Source: Formicarius rufipectus
Taxonomy: Eukaryota > Chordata > Aves > Passeriformes > Formicariidae
Length of the DNA: 64,000 bases
Direction of reading: 5' to 3'
Assembly (NCBI GenBank): GCA_013399695.1
Contig: VXAU01002084.1
Span: forward strand, 77,099 to 141,098
Numbering within the stretch: position 1 is the stretch's first letter; every line of letters starts with the position of its first letter. The translations under genes were made by a program, and so were the position numbers. The notes below the pieces were generated by a model. The model saw only the letters and a program-made list of their open reading frames with translations, was not told the origin of the DNA and made no database searches. This document shows positions 37,050 to 48,206 of this stretch, in pieces.

Positions 37050-38617
37050 CTGCAGGGCTATAATCTTATTGGCATCACAGAGATGTGATGGGATGGCTCC
37101 CATGGCTGGAGTGTCAGAAAGGAAGGATGCAGGCTCTTTAGGAAGGACTGGCAGGGGGACAAAGGGAGTGTCACCCTCTACATCAATGACCAGATAAAGA
37201 GCATGGAGTTCTGACTGGGAATGGATGAAAAGACTACCTAGAGCTTATGGGTCAGGATTAAAGTAACAGCAAATATGAGTGACATTATAGTCAGGATCTG
37301 CTACTGGATGCAGATCAGGAAGACTGAGTGCCTGAGGCCCTCCATAGACATATAAGAGCAGCCTCACATTTACAAGCCCTGGTCTTCATGGGGGAATTCA
37401 ACCACCCTGACATCTGTTGGAAGGACAACACAGTGGGTCACAGGCAATTCAGGAGGTTCCTGGTATGCAGTGATAGTAATTTCCTTCTTCAAGTGACAGA
37501 GAAACTGACAAGGAGAGGTGCTATGCTGGACCACAAAGAGGGGCTGGTGAAGCACCGGGGTAGGCTTGACTGCAGTGACCATGAAAGAGTACCATTTGAG
37601 ACCCTTTGGACTGTGAGGAGTGCGCACAACAAGCTCACTGCCCTGGACTTCAGCAGACCAGACTTCAGCCTCTTCTGGAATCTGCTTGGTAGGGTATCAG
37701 GGAATAAATCTCTGGAGCAAAGAGAGGCCTTGGAAAGCTGGTTAACATTCAAGGATCACCGCTCCAAGCTCTTGAGCAACGCATCCCAGTGAAGAGAAAG
37801 TGAGGCAAAAGAACCAGGAGGCCTTCATGGACAAACAAGAAAAGTGTCAACAAATTCAAACACAAAAAGGAAGCCTACAGAGGGCAGATGCAAGGACAGG
37901 TAGCCTAAAAGCAATACACAGAAATTGTCTGAGCATCCAGAGATCACATCAGGAAATCTAAAGCCCTGATAGAATTAAATCTGGCCAAGGACAGCAAGGG
38001 CAACAAGAAAAACTTCTACAGATACGTTGGTTCCTTCCTCTCAAGAAGGAAATGGGACACCTGGTTACCAGGAACATGCCAAAGTCTGAGATACTTTATG
38101 ATTCTTTTGCCTCAGTCTTCATTGGCAGGTACTCCAGCGACACTGCCCAAGTTGAGAGGAAAAAAGCTGGGACTGTGATAATTAAAAACTGCTACCTGTA
38201 GAAGAAAATGCGGTTCAAGAACATCTAAGGAACCTGAAGGTACACAGCATGTTCTCTGCACCTACTCTGCTTTTGCGAGACCCCACCTCGAGTACTGTAT
38301 CCAGTTCAGGGTCCTCAATATAAGAAGAACATGGACCTGTTGGAGCTGTGGAGATGGTCAGAGGACTAGAGCATCTCTCCTCCAAAAAGAGGCTGAGAGA
38401 GAAGGGGCTATTCAACCTGGAGAAAGAGAAGATTACAGGAAGACTTTTATAGAAAAGTTGTGAATGCTTCATCTCTGGAATTAAGGCCAGGTTGGATGGC
38501 ACTCTGAACAACCTCGTCTAGTGGAAGATGTCCCCACGCATGGCAGAGAAGTTGAAATTAGATGATCTTTAAGAAGCCTTCCAACTCAAACCATTCTATG
38601 TTTTTATGATTCTATAG
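37050..38617 (+). mobile_element. CR1 LINE copy with the reverse-transcriptase region deleted
   Basis: From 37052 ('aatcttattggcatcacaga') to about 38240 the sequence follows CR1 ORF2 through the endonuclease domain and the linker after it. This includes 'caagccctggtcttcatggg', 'cacaaaaaggaagcctacag' and 'ttgcctcagtcttcattggc'. It then jumps near 38240-38260 to the far 3' part of ORF2 ('cccacctcgagtactgtatc', 'gaggctgagagag', 'caacctggagaa') and ends with 'ccttccaactcaaaccattc' and a degenerate 'tatgattctata' at 38617. Almost all of the reverse-transcriptase core is therefore missing. The plus orientation follows from the terminal repeat. Many in-frame stops and shifts make it inactive. Confidence 0.95.
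37328..37792 (+). pseudogene. CR1 ORF2 endonuclease-domain relic
   Basis: This is the longest surviving frame of the CR1 copy at 37050-38617, about 154 codons from an arbitrary start. It corresponds to the C-terminal half of the apurinic-type (exonuclease/endonuclease/phosphatase) domain that nicks target DNA before reverse transcription. The normally conserved GDFN motif reads GEFN (37391-37402), while the C-terminal SDH motif (37574-37582) is intact. After 'RRGAMLD' (ending about 37535) a few residues normally present are missing. The frame ends in a stop at 37790-37792, inside what should be open ORF2. Upstream the frame is broken by stops, for example in the 'atgtgatggg' segment near 37083-37092. 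Confidence 0.85.
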
Positions 38618-41604
38618 GAAATGACTGGTTTTATCATTAAATCACTCCAAATCTTTCAGCTGCTGCAATAGTTCAGCTCTCTTCTTTATGCACCAGGTAA
38701 GGCATTGTCTTCACATCTAGACTAACATCTAAAGGGAATAGGTATCAAACTGCTTGACTGAAAGCAGTGCTGATCATTTATGCATACTGTTTGGAAATAA
38801 TTCTCAGGTTTAAAAAGTGTCTTTCAAATAAATATAGACCAAGGAAATGTAATCATCAAAAATGACTTAGACATCACCCTCTTCAAAAAGAACAAATTAC
38901 ATTCACGACAGTAAAAGCTCTTGAGCAACATTCACATCCCTGTCTGGGGTTTTAAAAGATTGACAAAACGGGATGTGGATATTAATTTTTTTTTCCTAAA
39001 AAAAAAGTACACATACATGATAACAGTTTCTGGCAAGCTGAACTTCACAATTTTTGTCATTTTTTACAGCCTGTCTTGATTTATATGAAGTGTTATCTCC
39101 AGTATGCAAGATACAGTGCAAGGGGAACTGCTGTCTCTGGCCATGCACAACTGACCCAGTTCTTTCTGTGTGGAGATTAAAAGCAAAGACTTTGGAAAAT
39201 CTAATATCATCTCTCACATCAGGACTCTGAAAGTTTCACAGCACTCCCAGCTCATGAATCCATGAAGGAAAAATCTCTTCCCTGGGATGAATCTTTCCCT
39301 TTGGTATTTGCTAAAACAAGAATGAGACCACTTCTGGAGGCTGTTTCCTTCTTTCTTTACCCCGAGGCTGAAGCCCAGGATTTGCCCAAGGAGCCCTCTG
39401 GAAAGCAATGTGGGAAGAAAAGGAACTGTGGGAAACCCTCTCCTTCCTCTTGGAACCACCCACAGAAAACTGCCTCACTGATTAGAAGCTGAAAGGTTGT
39501 GGTCCTCTCTTCTGCCAGACGAGTCTGTCCCAAAAATTATACAATTAGTCTCAGAACTGGCTTGTTCCCCCTCCACAGCTTCAGGCAGCATGGAAGCCCG
39601 ACCACCGACTGCCATGACCTTGTTCCTCCCACAGGCCACTTCTTACTTGTCTTTTCTGTTTGTTTTTCAGGTTTTTTTCTCAGTACTAGGGGCAGGCCTG
39701 AGATGTCAGCAAATCATCACAGGAGTCATACTTGGGATTCATCTCTCCTACTCCCTCAGCTTCTGCTCTTTGCACTGGATCCCTGTGAGAAGGGGAAGAG
39801 ACGGAGAAAAACAGGAGTATTTTATACACCTTCAATGCACTGACCTTTGTTACAAACCAGCGTTTTGCTTGAATAATGTGGAAAAAATATCAGCACAATG
39901 TTCCTCTCCACAGTGGTGGCCACTGCCCCAGACCCAGAGACATCCCCCTCCCATCTCAAACTGAAATCTGTATTCACCATACTGAAGGTCACAATAATAA
40001 CCATGGATATATTACTCATGACTCTCTTCCCAAAGCACAGGGAATGAATGAAATCCCCATCTGTTGCTTTACATCTTGCTGCTTTAATCCTCTGAAACAC
40101 TAGCACTGAGAAAGGAAGTGCTGGACATGTGAGAGAGAGCTATCCCAGCTCCTTTTTGCCACACTGCCACAACTGCAAGAAGAAAAGCCACTGAAGCTGA
40201 AAAAGAAGGTGACAGTTACCGACTAATCTCTGTGAGGAGTTCTCAGCTCTAGAAAGGACTCACTGGTCTGAAGTAGCCTCAGACTGTTGATCTCCAGAGC
40301 ATGCTACAAGAAGCATCACTCCACTCATACCAGTGATGACTATGACATCTTCAGAATAAGAATTTGTGCCAGCTCTATAACAAGTGAGGTGAGAGCGTAG
40401 TCACCTGCTGTAAGTGTTGACAGCAAATTATCAGGTTTTTTACTTTGTTTTTAATATTTTGTATTGACAAACACTTGTGCACATCCCAAAAAGATGACAT
40501 ATATGTGCAGACAAGTGGTGACAATTGTACCTTGGTTTTCCCCTGCCTTCCTCCTGCAATGTAACTTACTGTTCTGTTCTTACTTGCTGGCATTGTGCAA
40601 TAGGCTCATATTTCCCTTGTACAGGTATATCTGCAACCCAGACACCACCTGTAGCCATAACACGTTCAGCTCAGCATTAGCCTTTAGGCAGTAGCAGCTT
40701 TTTTCTCTTTAATAGGGCTGGAAACAGGTGTTCTTTGTGTTCATTTTGCTTTAGTGCAGAGTCTGTGCTACAGGGAGGGAGATGAAGGCAGGGGATGGAA
40801 GGGTTATTTAGAAGCGGAGTTGTTAAAAGGGAGACTAGTGTCTCCTCTCGGTCCCAGGTGGATTTCCTTTTGTTTAGTCTAACAGAAGAGAATCACATTT
40901 CCTGCTTTGCATGCGCAAACTAAAATATAAGAAAACGAAACCTCTCAAAAAAGCTGTTGAGAGCTGTGGGCTTAGAGGAAAAAAATTACAAAGCAACAAA
41001 ACAGGCCTCTCACAATCCCAGATTCCTTGGATGGCACAAGGCATCATAAGCAAAGTTCTACAGATAATATTGTGCTGATACTGCCCATAAAATTAGTCAT
41101 GTCTTATTGCACAGAGTGGTGTGTTCTATAAGAACTGCCTATTTAGAAAGCTTGATCAAGAACATTAAATATGAAAATAAGGAAAAAAACATTTAACATT
41201 GTTGAAAAATAATTAAAAATATATTTCACCATATGCTTCTCTGCCATTACTTAATTTCAGCAAAACAAATGCCTGAAGCATTTATTATCCCCCATCATTT
41301 TTTAAAGAGGCCTAATGTTCCCACTTGGCACAGCAGACATGCAGATAAAATGAATCAACCCTGAAATGAATTGTGTGAAATGCATTTGTCTGAATTCAAA
41401 AAGCTTCCCTGTAGTCAATAAATGCACAAGTACTTCCACTCTTTTAAAATACATATGTCTGAAAAATAACTAGGTTTTTTGCTGGTTGTACACTGTGTGT
41501 AATATTTGACAAAGGCTAAAATGCCATTAGCTTTATTAGGGCTCTGCTCCAGTTGCAGACAGCTCCCAAACAGCCTTGATATTAAAAAAGCAAAACAAAA
41601 TAAA

Positions 41605-41630
41605 AAAAATATATATATAGAGAGAGAGTA
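41605..41630. repeat. A-rich tract joined to (TA)n and (GA)n runs
   Basis: An A8 run passes directly into TATATATA and then GAGAGAGAG, a compound microsatellite. Confidence 0.85.
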
Positions 41631-41889
41631 CAACAATACATCAAAAAAGCTTTCAAAGCACAAGTAAACTCTTGAGACTGAGTTCATCCATGGTGCAATT
41701 ATGCTGGTTCCTGCACTGTGATGCCAGGCATAAATTTGACCACAAGGATGGATTATAAGCAATTTTATTTTAATTCATGGTGGACAGAAGAAAAAGTTAC
41801 CTTGTTTCATAAGAGATGATCCAAAGAGCAGTAGTTTCCAGGGCTCCATACTGAGATTTATTTGTAAAAGTCACTGGCCAGTTAAGTTA

Positions 41890-41913
41890 GGGAGGGCATG
41901 TTGGGGTTGGGGG
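41890..41913 (+). other. Canonical G-quadruplex motif
   Basis: G-runs at 41890-41892 (3), 41894-41896 (3), 41903-41906 (4) and 41909-41913 (5) are separated by loops of 1, 6 and 2 bases (A, CATGTT, TT). This fits the G3+/N1-7 rule. The one-base first loop and the long last runs favour a stable fold. Confidence 0.85.
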
Positions 41914-44061
41914 AAGTGCATGTTGTGCAGTGGCCAATATTATTCTTTGGAAGAATAATGAATTAATAAAAAGGCAACTTAACAGGGGGGAAAAAAAAAA
42001 AGTCCTTGTTTTTGTGCCAAGTGATAGGAACAATCATAATTAATTAAAATAATATATAAACACAGCTGGATAAAGATGTTCATGCTGTGTAGCTGATATG
42101 GTAGTTTATTCATTACTGGCACTGAAACATATGCTGTTTCTCTTTGACTTTACACTGGCTCCTTTTGAGCATGTGAAACTCGACCCACCAGTCTGTATAA
42201 CAAAGCTCTGCCATGCAAGAAAATTCACCGGCACTGACCTGGCACGTAGCTGTAAGACGAGTGACCTGAGACAGAAATCAAACACACAACAGATTCTTCC
42301 TGGGTGACCAGAGACAAGGAATGCATTGGAAGTGATGTGAGAAAAACCTACAGTGTCCTGAAATGGTCAGTAATAGTCCCTCCCTTTCTGGAAGCAATGC
42401 AGGGAGATAGAAGAGACTTAGGAGGAAAGAGTATACGAGATTAATCCAAAAGATCTGGCTTTTTCTATCATTTCATGGAAGGCAGCACAGAGAAAAATGC
42501 AGTAGTAATCGAAGCAATGTGGATATGGGATTCAGGTCTCAGTAGACACAGCAGAAGCAAACTTTGCCACAGTACCACAAAGTCCATAGCACGCTTTTGC
42601 TAGCAAATAACGTACCTTTCCTTTTCCCTTCTTCTATTCCACTCCAGAATGTAATTTCAGTTCAAACACCTCATTCTATTCTGAGATGAATAAAAAAAAA
42701 AATATTTACATGCAGTACTGGCTTCAAATTACATGTTCAAATGGAAAAGCTGGATTGAAATGTTTTTCCTGTAAACCACAATGGGGCTTGGTAGCCTGGA
42801 AACCCTGGAAATCCCCAGTGAATGATTATTATTCACAGTTGACCACCATTAAAATACATCTGACATTGGCACACCAGGAAAAATGCCTAAATATTATCAT
42901 ATACATAGTAAAACCAGGATAGCTAACAGGACTGTGTGAATTTCAGTAGCGGCAATTTTTAAATTTATTTTATGGTTCCAAATGACAGAAGCAGGCTCTT
43001 CCATTCAGACTCAACAGATGAATTCGTTCAACTCTGGAAATCCATTTTTAAGTAACATTTTATCAGGCAAGAGCAAAACACTGATGCAGAGAGTAGAAGT
43101 AGTGAAGTTGGGGAATGCAACAGTTTCCACCTTTACCAATGGGACCAAAGGCCTATGCTGATGAATGAATGTCATTAATACATTGAGCACAGTGGTCATT
43201 TGCCCTTTTCAGAAGAAAATAATCTGAGCTTCTTTAGCACTTTCAGTTCATTATTTGATCTACTCTTAAAAGTTTAATTAGCATTACTGAGCAGAACAGA
43301 GGTGTGAAAAAAAATCACACTTTAAACCAGACATAGTTCCTCAAAGAACAGATTTGATTCTGTGCCAAAAGAGGAGGAACAGTTTTCTAATGGAAGCTGT
43401 GTTTCCACTTCAGAAACATGTTGGTATGAGTGGGTAGAGCTGTATAGGTAGGCCATTGTAGGTGCAGACAATGCCTGTAAAATAAATTCAGTATTTAAGT
43501 ACAGAGTCTAATAAGTTTACTTAATGTTTGCAAACTGATGTGATATTTCCAAATGAAAGAAGTTCTTAAAAGCTGCAAGATTAACCACTGCTAAAAAAGA
43601 ATATTTGGCTAATTCAGTTAGCTGAAAAATCTTTTGTGACTTTATTACATCTAAAATTATCTATGATTTCTAAAGACTCAGGATGGTGGATTTGTAGTAT
43701 CGAGCTAAAAAGCAGAGGGAGGACAAATGCCAATAACGATGGCCACAACAATTCCCCAGATTAGCTGTATATGCCTATCAGAGGTGTCTTCTACATACCA
43801 GCCTTGGATAAATGTCCAAAGGGCCTCTCAGCTTCCAGGTCCCTGCCATGAATTAATACAAAACAGCATCATAATGTTGCAATATCTATTCCATGGTTAC
43901 TGTGCATACTGTAGATATTAATGCAAGATCTGTTTTAATTAACCAGCATTTTTAGCTACTCAAAATGAGTGAAGCTCACTTTTCACCAGCAAGGACCTGT
44001 ATCATGTTAAGTATAAATTAGCTCTATTTTAAGCTCAGAAGCCATGCAGACTGTTGCTGTC

Positions 44062-44068
<7 letters not shown>

Positions 44069-44130
<62 letters not shown>
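44069..44130. repeat. 62-bp uninterrupted poly-A tract with A-rich tail
   Basis: Pure A from 44069 to 44130, then GTAAAAAG/AAGAAA-type A-rich sequence to about 44180. It may be a retroposon tail that decayed at its distal end, but no element body, polyadenylation signal or flanking duplication is visible upstream. Assembly length is uncertain. Confidence 0.95.
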
Positions 44131-44135
<5 letters not shown>

Positions 44136-47026
44136 AAGAATAAGAAAAAAAAAGTAAAAAGAAAGAGAAAGAATAAATAAGTGTCATCTCCTGACAAACA
44201 TAAAAGCAGAGGAGGAAACACATATGTGATTTGGAAACAGGATTACTCATAGATTCAGAAGTAATAAATCCAATTACCTTGCTTGATTCATCAATAAATG
44301 CAAAAGTAGTATTTGCTTTATTATCAAATTAAGTAATTCAGTGGAAGTAATCCACTTAAAATAATTGTTTCCTAGCATCAAGGAAAGTAATCAGTAAAAA
44401 GGAACATAAAATGCCTTTCTCCTGCTTTCTATAAAAGGATTTTTCACTTTTTTTTTTTTTGAGTACCAGATTATTCCATTTTAAACAGTGACAGAGAAAG
44501 TCAAGGAATCCAGATAAGTAAATGCTTCTTTTATAACATCGTTCACTCCAACTACCTGGCACAGTGGTTTAAAAGCAAAAGTTCTCACACCTTAGATTTA
44601 GAATTAAATGGTCTTTTGGGAACTCCACAAGTCAGCTACCATTGAATTTCCTGCCCTCAGTAAAGCAATGTTGGTGAAACCTTTGACTGTCAGGGCCAAA
44701 GTATTCTCAAGAGCATCTTCTGCTCGCAGGACATTACTCTCTGTGTGCAGAGTACAAAAATATTGGGAACACCGGTTCACCAATATTGACACAAGAAATA
44801 CAGGTTCACCTATCTCAGGATTAATAGTTTAAGCAGAGGCAGAGGGAAATGAAAAAACCTACAATAAGCAGTCCTTTGTGGCTACAATGTGCTCCTGCAA
44901 TTTTATAACTTATGTGAGTGGAACTTACAAATGTAAAATATGGAGTAAAACAGAGAGGAAAAATAATAAAAATCCTAATCTTTCTTTTCTTAAATCTCCT
45001 TTCTGCAAGGCAGCCATATAGTCTACAGTCTTTGAGCTTTCAGACAGTAAGGCATCTAGAATACTGTCTCATATTCAGTTTGGTATGCCAAAGAATTAAA
45101 CGTCCCCCTGCTTTTTGAAAAGGAAATCATCAATCCCACCAATGCAGATAAGGCTTTTATTTGCCATCAAAGATCTGACTCATCTCATGTAGAGTGAGAT
45201 CCAAAACTTGGATTAGAGAGATTACGTGACAGTGTTTGCTCTGTTCTAGTAAGACTGAAAGGGGAAAACCAGACCATCTGCTAGCAGGACCTCCACTGTG
45301 TTTCTTTGGGATGAGGTGAACAGAGTTACATTATCATGCTAGACATGCCAGCTGTGACTTACTAATGATACTTTTTAAATAAAAAATTTTCTAACTTTGG
45401 ACAAGTCATGGTCTGGAGCAGTCTTCTGATAATGTAACTCTCAAGTAAGTCATCAATTTTAAACTGTAACTAAAAGTATTGCTTTATGTCCTTGTCCATG
45501 GAAAGCACCATGGCATGAGAACCTGGTTCCATGAGTTAGGGATTCCTTTTCCCCTGTGTCCTATGCTTCTAAATCTCTTAGAGCTGCAGCATTGTATCAG
45601 ACCACAGTTCTCCAATGAAAGCAGCCATTAACCTTACAGGTATGTAGGCTGTTCAGCTTTATATTATTGCATATATTCAAGCTATAGTCGAGCCTAATAA
45701 TGGATGAGCCACAGAAGTCTTTCGAGTTAATTATTTCATCACAGCAATATATTTCTGGATGTCAGTAATACTAATGTGGAGGTTGTTTGTACTTATCTAG
45801 GACCATATTTTTAGCTGGCAGAGACCCATCTGAAGGCATAGTTGGGTGTCTAGAGTTGGAACAAAATGTCAAACCAAGCAATATCTAAAAATATTAACAT
45901 AATTACATGGTGAAAAGTGATAACTATGTAAGTAAATACAAATGGATGCCAGCTTCAACTTGTGCAATACGTTATTTTTGCTTGCAATTGGCATCAATCA
46001 TTTTATTTTTCTTAAAATTCGATATCCAAATATTTTTATATATCCCAGTGAAATATTTTGGTTTAACTTAAACACATTATGAAATAAAGCATTTCTAATG
46101 TTTGAAAAAAAAACACACAAACCCACCAACCTAACATACAGTAATATTTACAAAACATTCACATATCCTTTAAAATTATGTATAAAAATACTAAATTCAA
46201 AATTCTCCTTAAATACTCAGGTGTTAGAATGATGATCAGAATTGCCATTATAAACATTATAAAATTGTGATGACAGTCTGCTTTTGAAATAGTTTAATCC
46301 AGCTGTTTCATTTAATGATACTCATTCTCAAATGAAATCGCTGTACTTGAAATCTCCGGGAACCTGAACTCAGCAGACAGCAGTTTAGATCATAATAACC
46401 AATAATGTATCAGAACAAAAATCTAAGACAGTCAACAGGAGAGAAAACTAGCAGTGATCAAAATAAATGAACAAAGAACAAAACTCATAAATTAAATCAA
46501 ATATCTTTAGGCTCCTCTGAAGTCTGAAGCATATCAGTACAGACTAATTTCAGGGAGAAAAATCAGAGAAGGAATTCTGCAGTGATTCTAAATAAGGTTT
46601 ACTGTGAGCACAAGGATTAACTGCAATGCATTACATGAAAAATTATTTTTGTCCTCTGGATTCTATGAGGTCATATTTTTCAGTACCACTATAACAGCAT
46701 TCAGGGTACTTTTTACCTCCTCTTTGCCACACACACATGATTTTTTCACTGAGAATTCATCTTAATAATAGATCAAAAGCACATTTGGCATGTGAACACA
46801 CCAAGACCATGTGACCAGCGAGGAGCATTTTCCCACATAAAATTCTGAATTCTGAAATCCACCATTATTTCCTCATGTGAAGTCCATGGCTCTTAAACTT
46901 TAAGTTGTGCTATGGACACAATTCAGTGCTGAGAAGACCAGCAATAAGAAACTGAAACTAGAGTGAGGACTTGGTTCCCTTAACATTTGAGGGCTTGGGC
47001 TAGATGCATCTGTGCTAAGGGGGCTA

Positions 47027-47082
47027 GAAGACTGCTGTAGTACAAGTTCCTGTGGAAGACTGCTGTAGTACAAGTTCCTGTG
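47027..47082 (+). repeat. Perfect 28-bp tandem duplication (two units)
   Basis: The 28-base unit beginning 'gaagactgctgtag' occurs at 47027-47054 and again, identically, at 47055-47082. Identity of the copies implies a recent slippage or replication event, or an assembly effect. It lies about 90 bases upstream of a (GAAAA)n run. Confidence 0.95.
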
Positions 47083-47171
47083 TGCCTCTCTTGCAGGGGA
47101 ACTCCAAACTGGGCAATGACCCAGACTGTTTTGCAACTTTGCTATTCCCTGATTTAAAAAAAAATATAAAA

Positions 47172-47209
47172 AAAAGAAAAGAAAAGAAAAGAAAAGAAAA
47201 GAAAAGGAA
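47172..47209. repeat. (GAAAA)n pentanucleotide microsatellite
   Basis: G recurs every five bases from 47176 to 47206, giving about six to seven perfect units, preceded by an A-rich lead-in. Likely polymorphic. Confidence 0.95.
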
Positions 47210-47926
47210 ATATGCTTGTGACTGAGGTGGGCACCATTGCATGTTGTAGTTTGTGTTCAGAGAAGGAAATCAAGGGACGAAAAAACATAGGCAGAGACAC
47301 TGTGACAGGGCAAACTTTGAACCAAAGAATTAGAAGTGCTTTGAGTAGAAAAATCTGGCCTCTTTCCACCATATTCTTAAAATCTCTAATCACCTACAAA
47401 GGTTAATAATGCATTTATTAATATTTTCATTAATTGGAGTTCTGCTAAGCCACTCTTTTTCCACATACATAGCCAAATCCAAATAGAGTGTGTGATCTTA
47501 ATAGGATCTTACTTGGACTTCCTCAGCTCTAGCTATTCATTTCACTGAACTAGGCAGAACAGAGTACCTATGAAATAAAATATCAAATTTATCTTTTAAA
47601 GGAGAGAAACTATCCAGGCAGACTCAAAATGCACCAACATTTTTGTTAAACAGCAGTTTACAAAACCGTGGGTGATATATCAAGTAATGAGTTTTATTGC
47701 CAAAGGTTAAATTCTGTGTGCATACATCAGTTCAGGCTTCATTATTTCTGAAGCATTTTGTAGAACAGACAAAAAAAAAAACAAACCCTGTCATCACTGT
47801 CTGAACATGATCCCCCATGAAGGTGGAACTCACGCCCAGAAGACATCAGAAACCTTAGAACATCAGTGCTTTCAGAAACCAACATGGAAGTTGTCTTTTA
47901 CACTCAGTCTTTCCTCAGAAACTCAC

Positions 47927-48206
47927 ACAGAGCAATTTCATTTTTCCACCAGCATGGAAAAAAGTCACAGAGATCCCTTTCTGTCGATGCTGAACAGCTG
48001 TAGGTCTACAGATTTTGGGTTTCGTTTGGTAGACCGCAGCCATTGTATCCTCTATGTTAAAAGGTGGTGAACTGGGTTTTGATGTACTGTTGTTAAGTGG
48101 CATAGCTCCATTTGCACTTCTTGGAGGTCTGGACTGGTGTCTCTGTCTGGGTTTGTCCTTTTGCCAGCTGAGCTCACTGAACTTCGATTCATACAGACAG
48201 CACAGG
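47927..48206 (-). other. Weak candidate exon or pseudogene fragment
   Basis: On the minus strand one frame stays open from just upstream of 48206 to 47927, where it meets a strong donor-like GTGAGT (minus strand, 47926-47921). An AG lies at 48208-48207 for an acceptor, but its pyrimidine tract is poor. The predicted peptide is polar and basic, rich in Ser, Pro, Lys and Arg (for example 'NNSTSKPSSPPFNIEDTM'). I do not recognise the protein, and there is no neighbouring exon to support it. It may be chance. Confidence 0.13.

Larger units (their letters stand above)
38618..44068. other. Unique non-coding stretch, GC-richer near 39220-40400
   Basis: No gene is recognised. The stretch at about 39220-40400 is GC-richer and has overlapping open frames of up to about 155 codons, but their predicted peptides show no known domain. 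One frame runs through a pyrimidine tract ending in CAG near 39670, which looks more like a splice-acceptor-type tract than coding DNA. A G-quadruplex motif lies at 41890-41913 and a weaker G-run cluster at 40773-40803. Confidence 0.5.

Noticed and set aside
39497..39964. Longest open frame of the window, about 155 codons on plus
   Set aside because: It starts at TTG, its first ATG is near 39592, it runs through a pyrimidine tract, it overlaps another long frame, and it matches no family I know. The length is within chance for 64 kb of AT-rich DNA.
41415..41762. Minus-strand open frame of about 115 codons with hydrophobic stretches
   Set aside because: The hydrophobic segment is the translation of A-rich and TA/GA simple repeats, and the start is not ATG.
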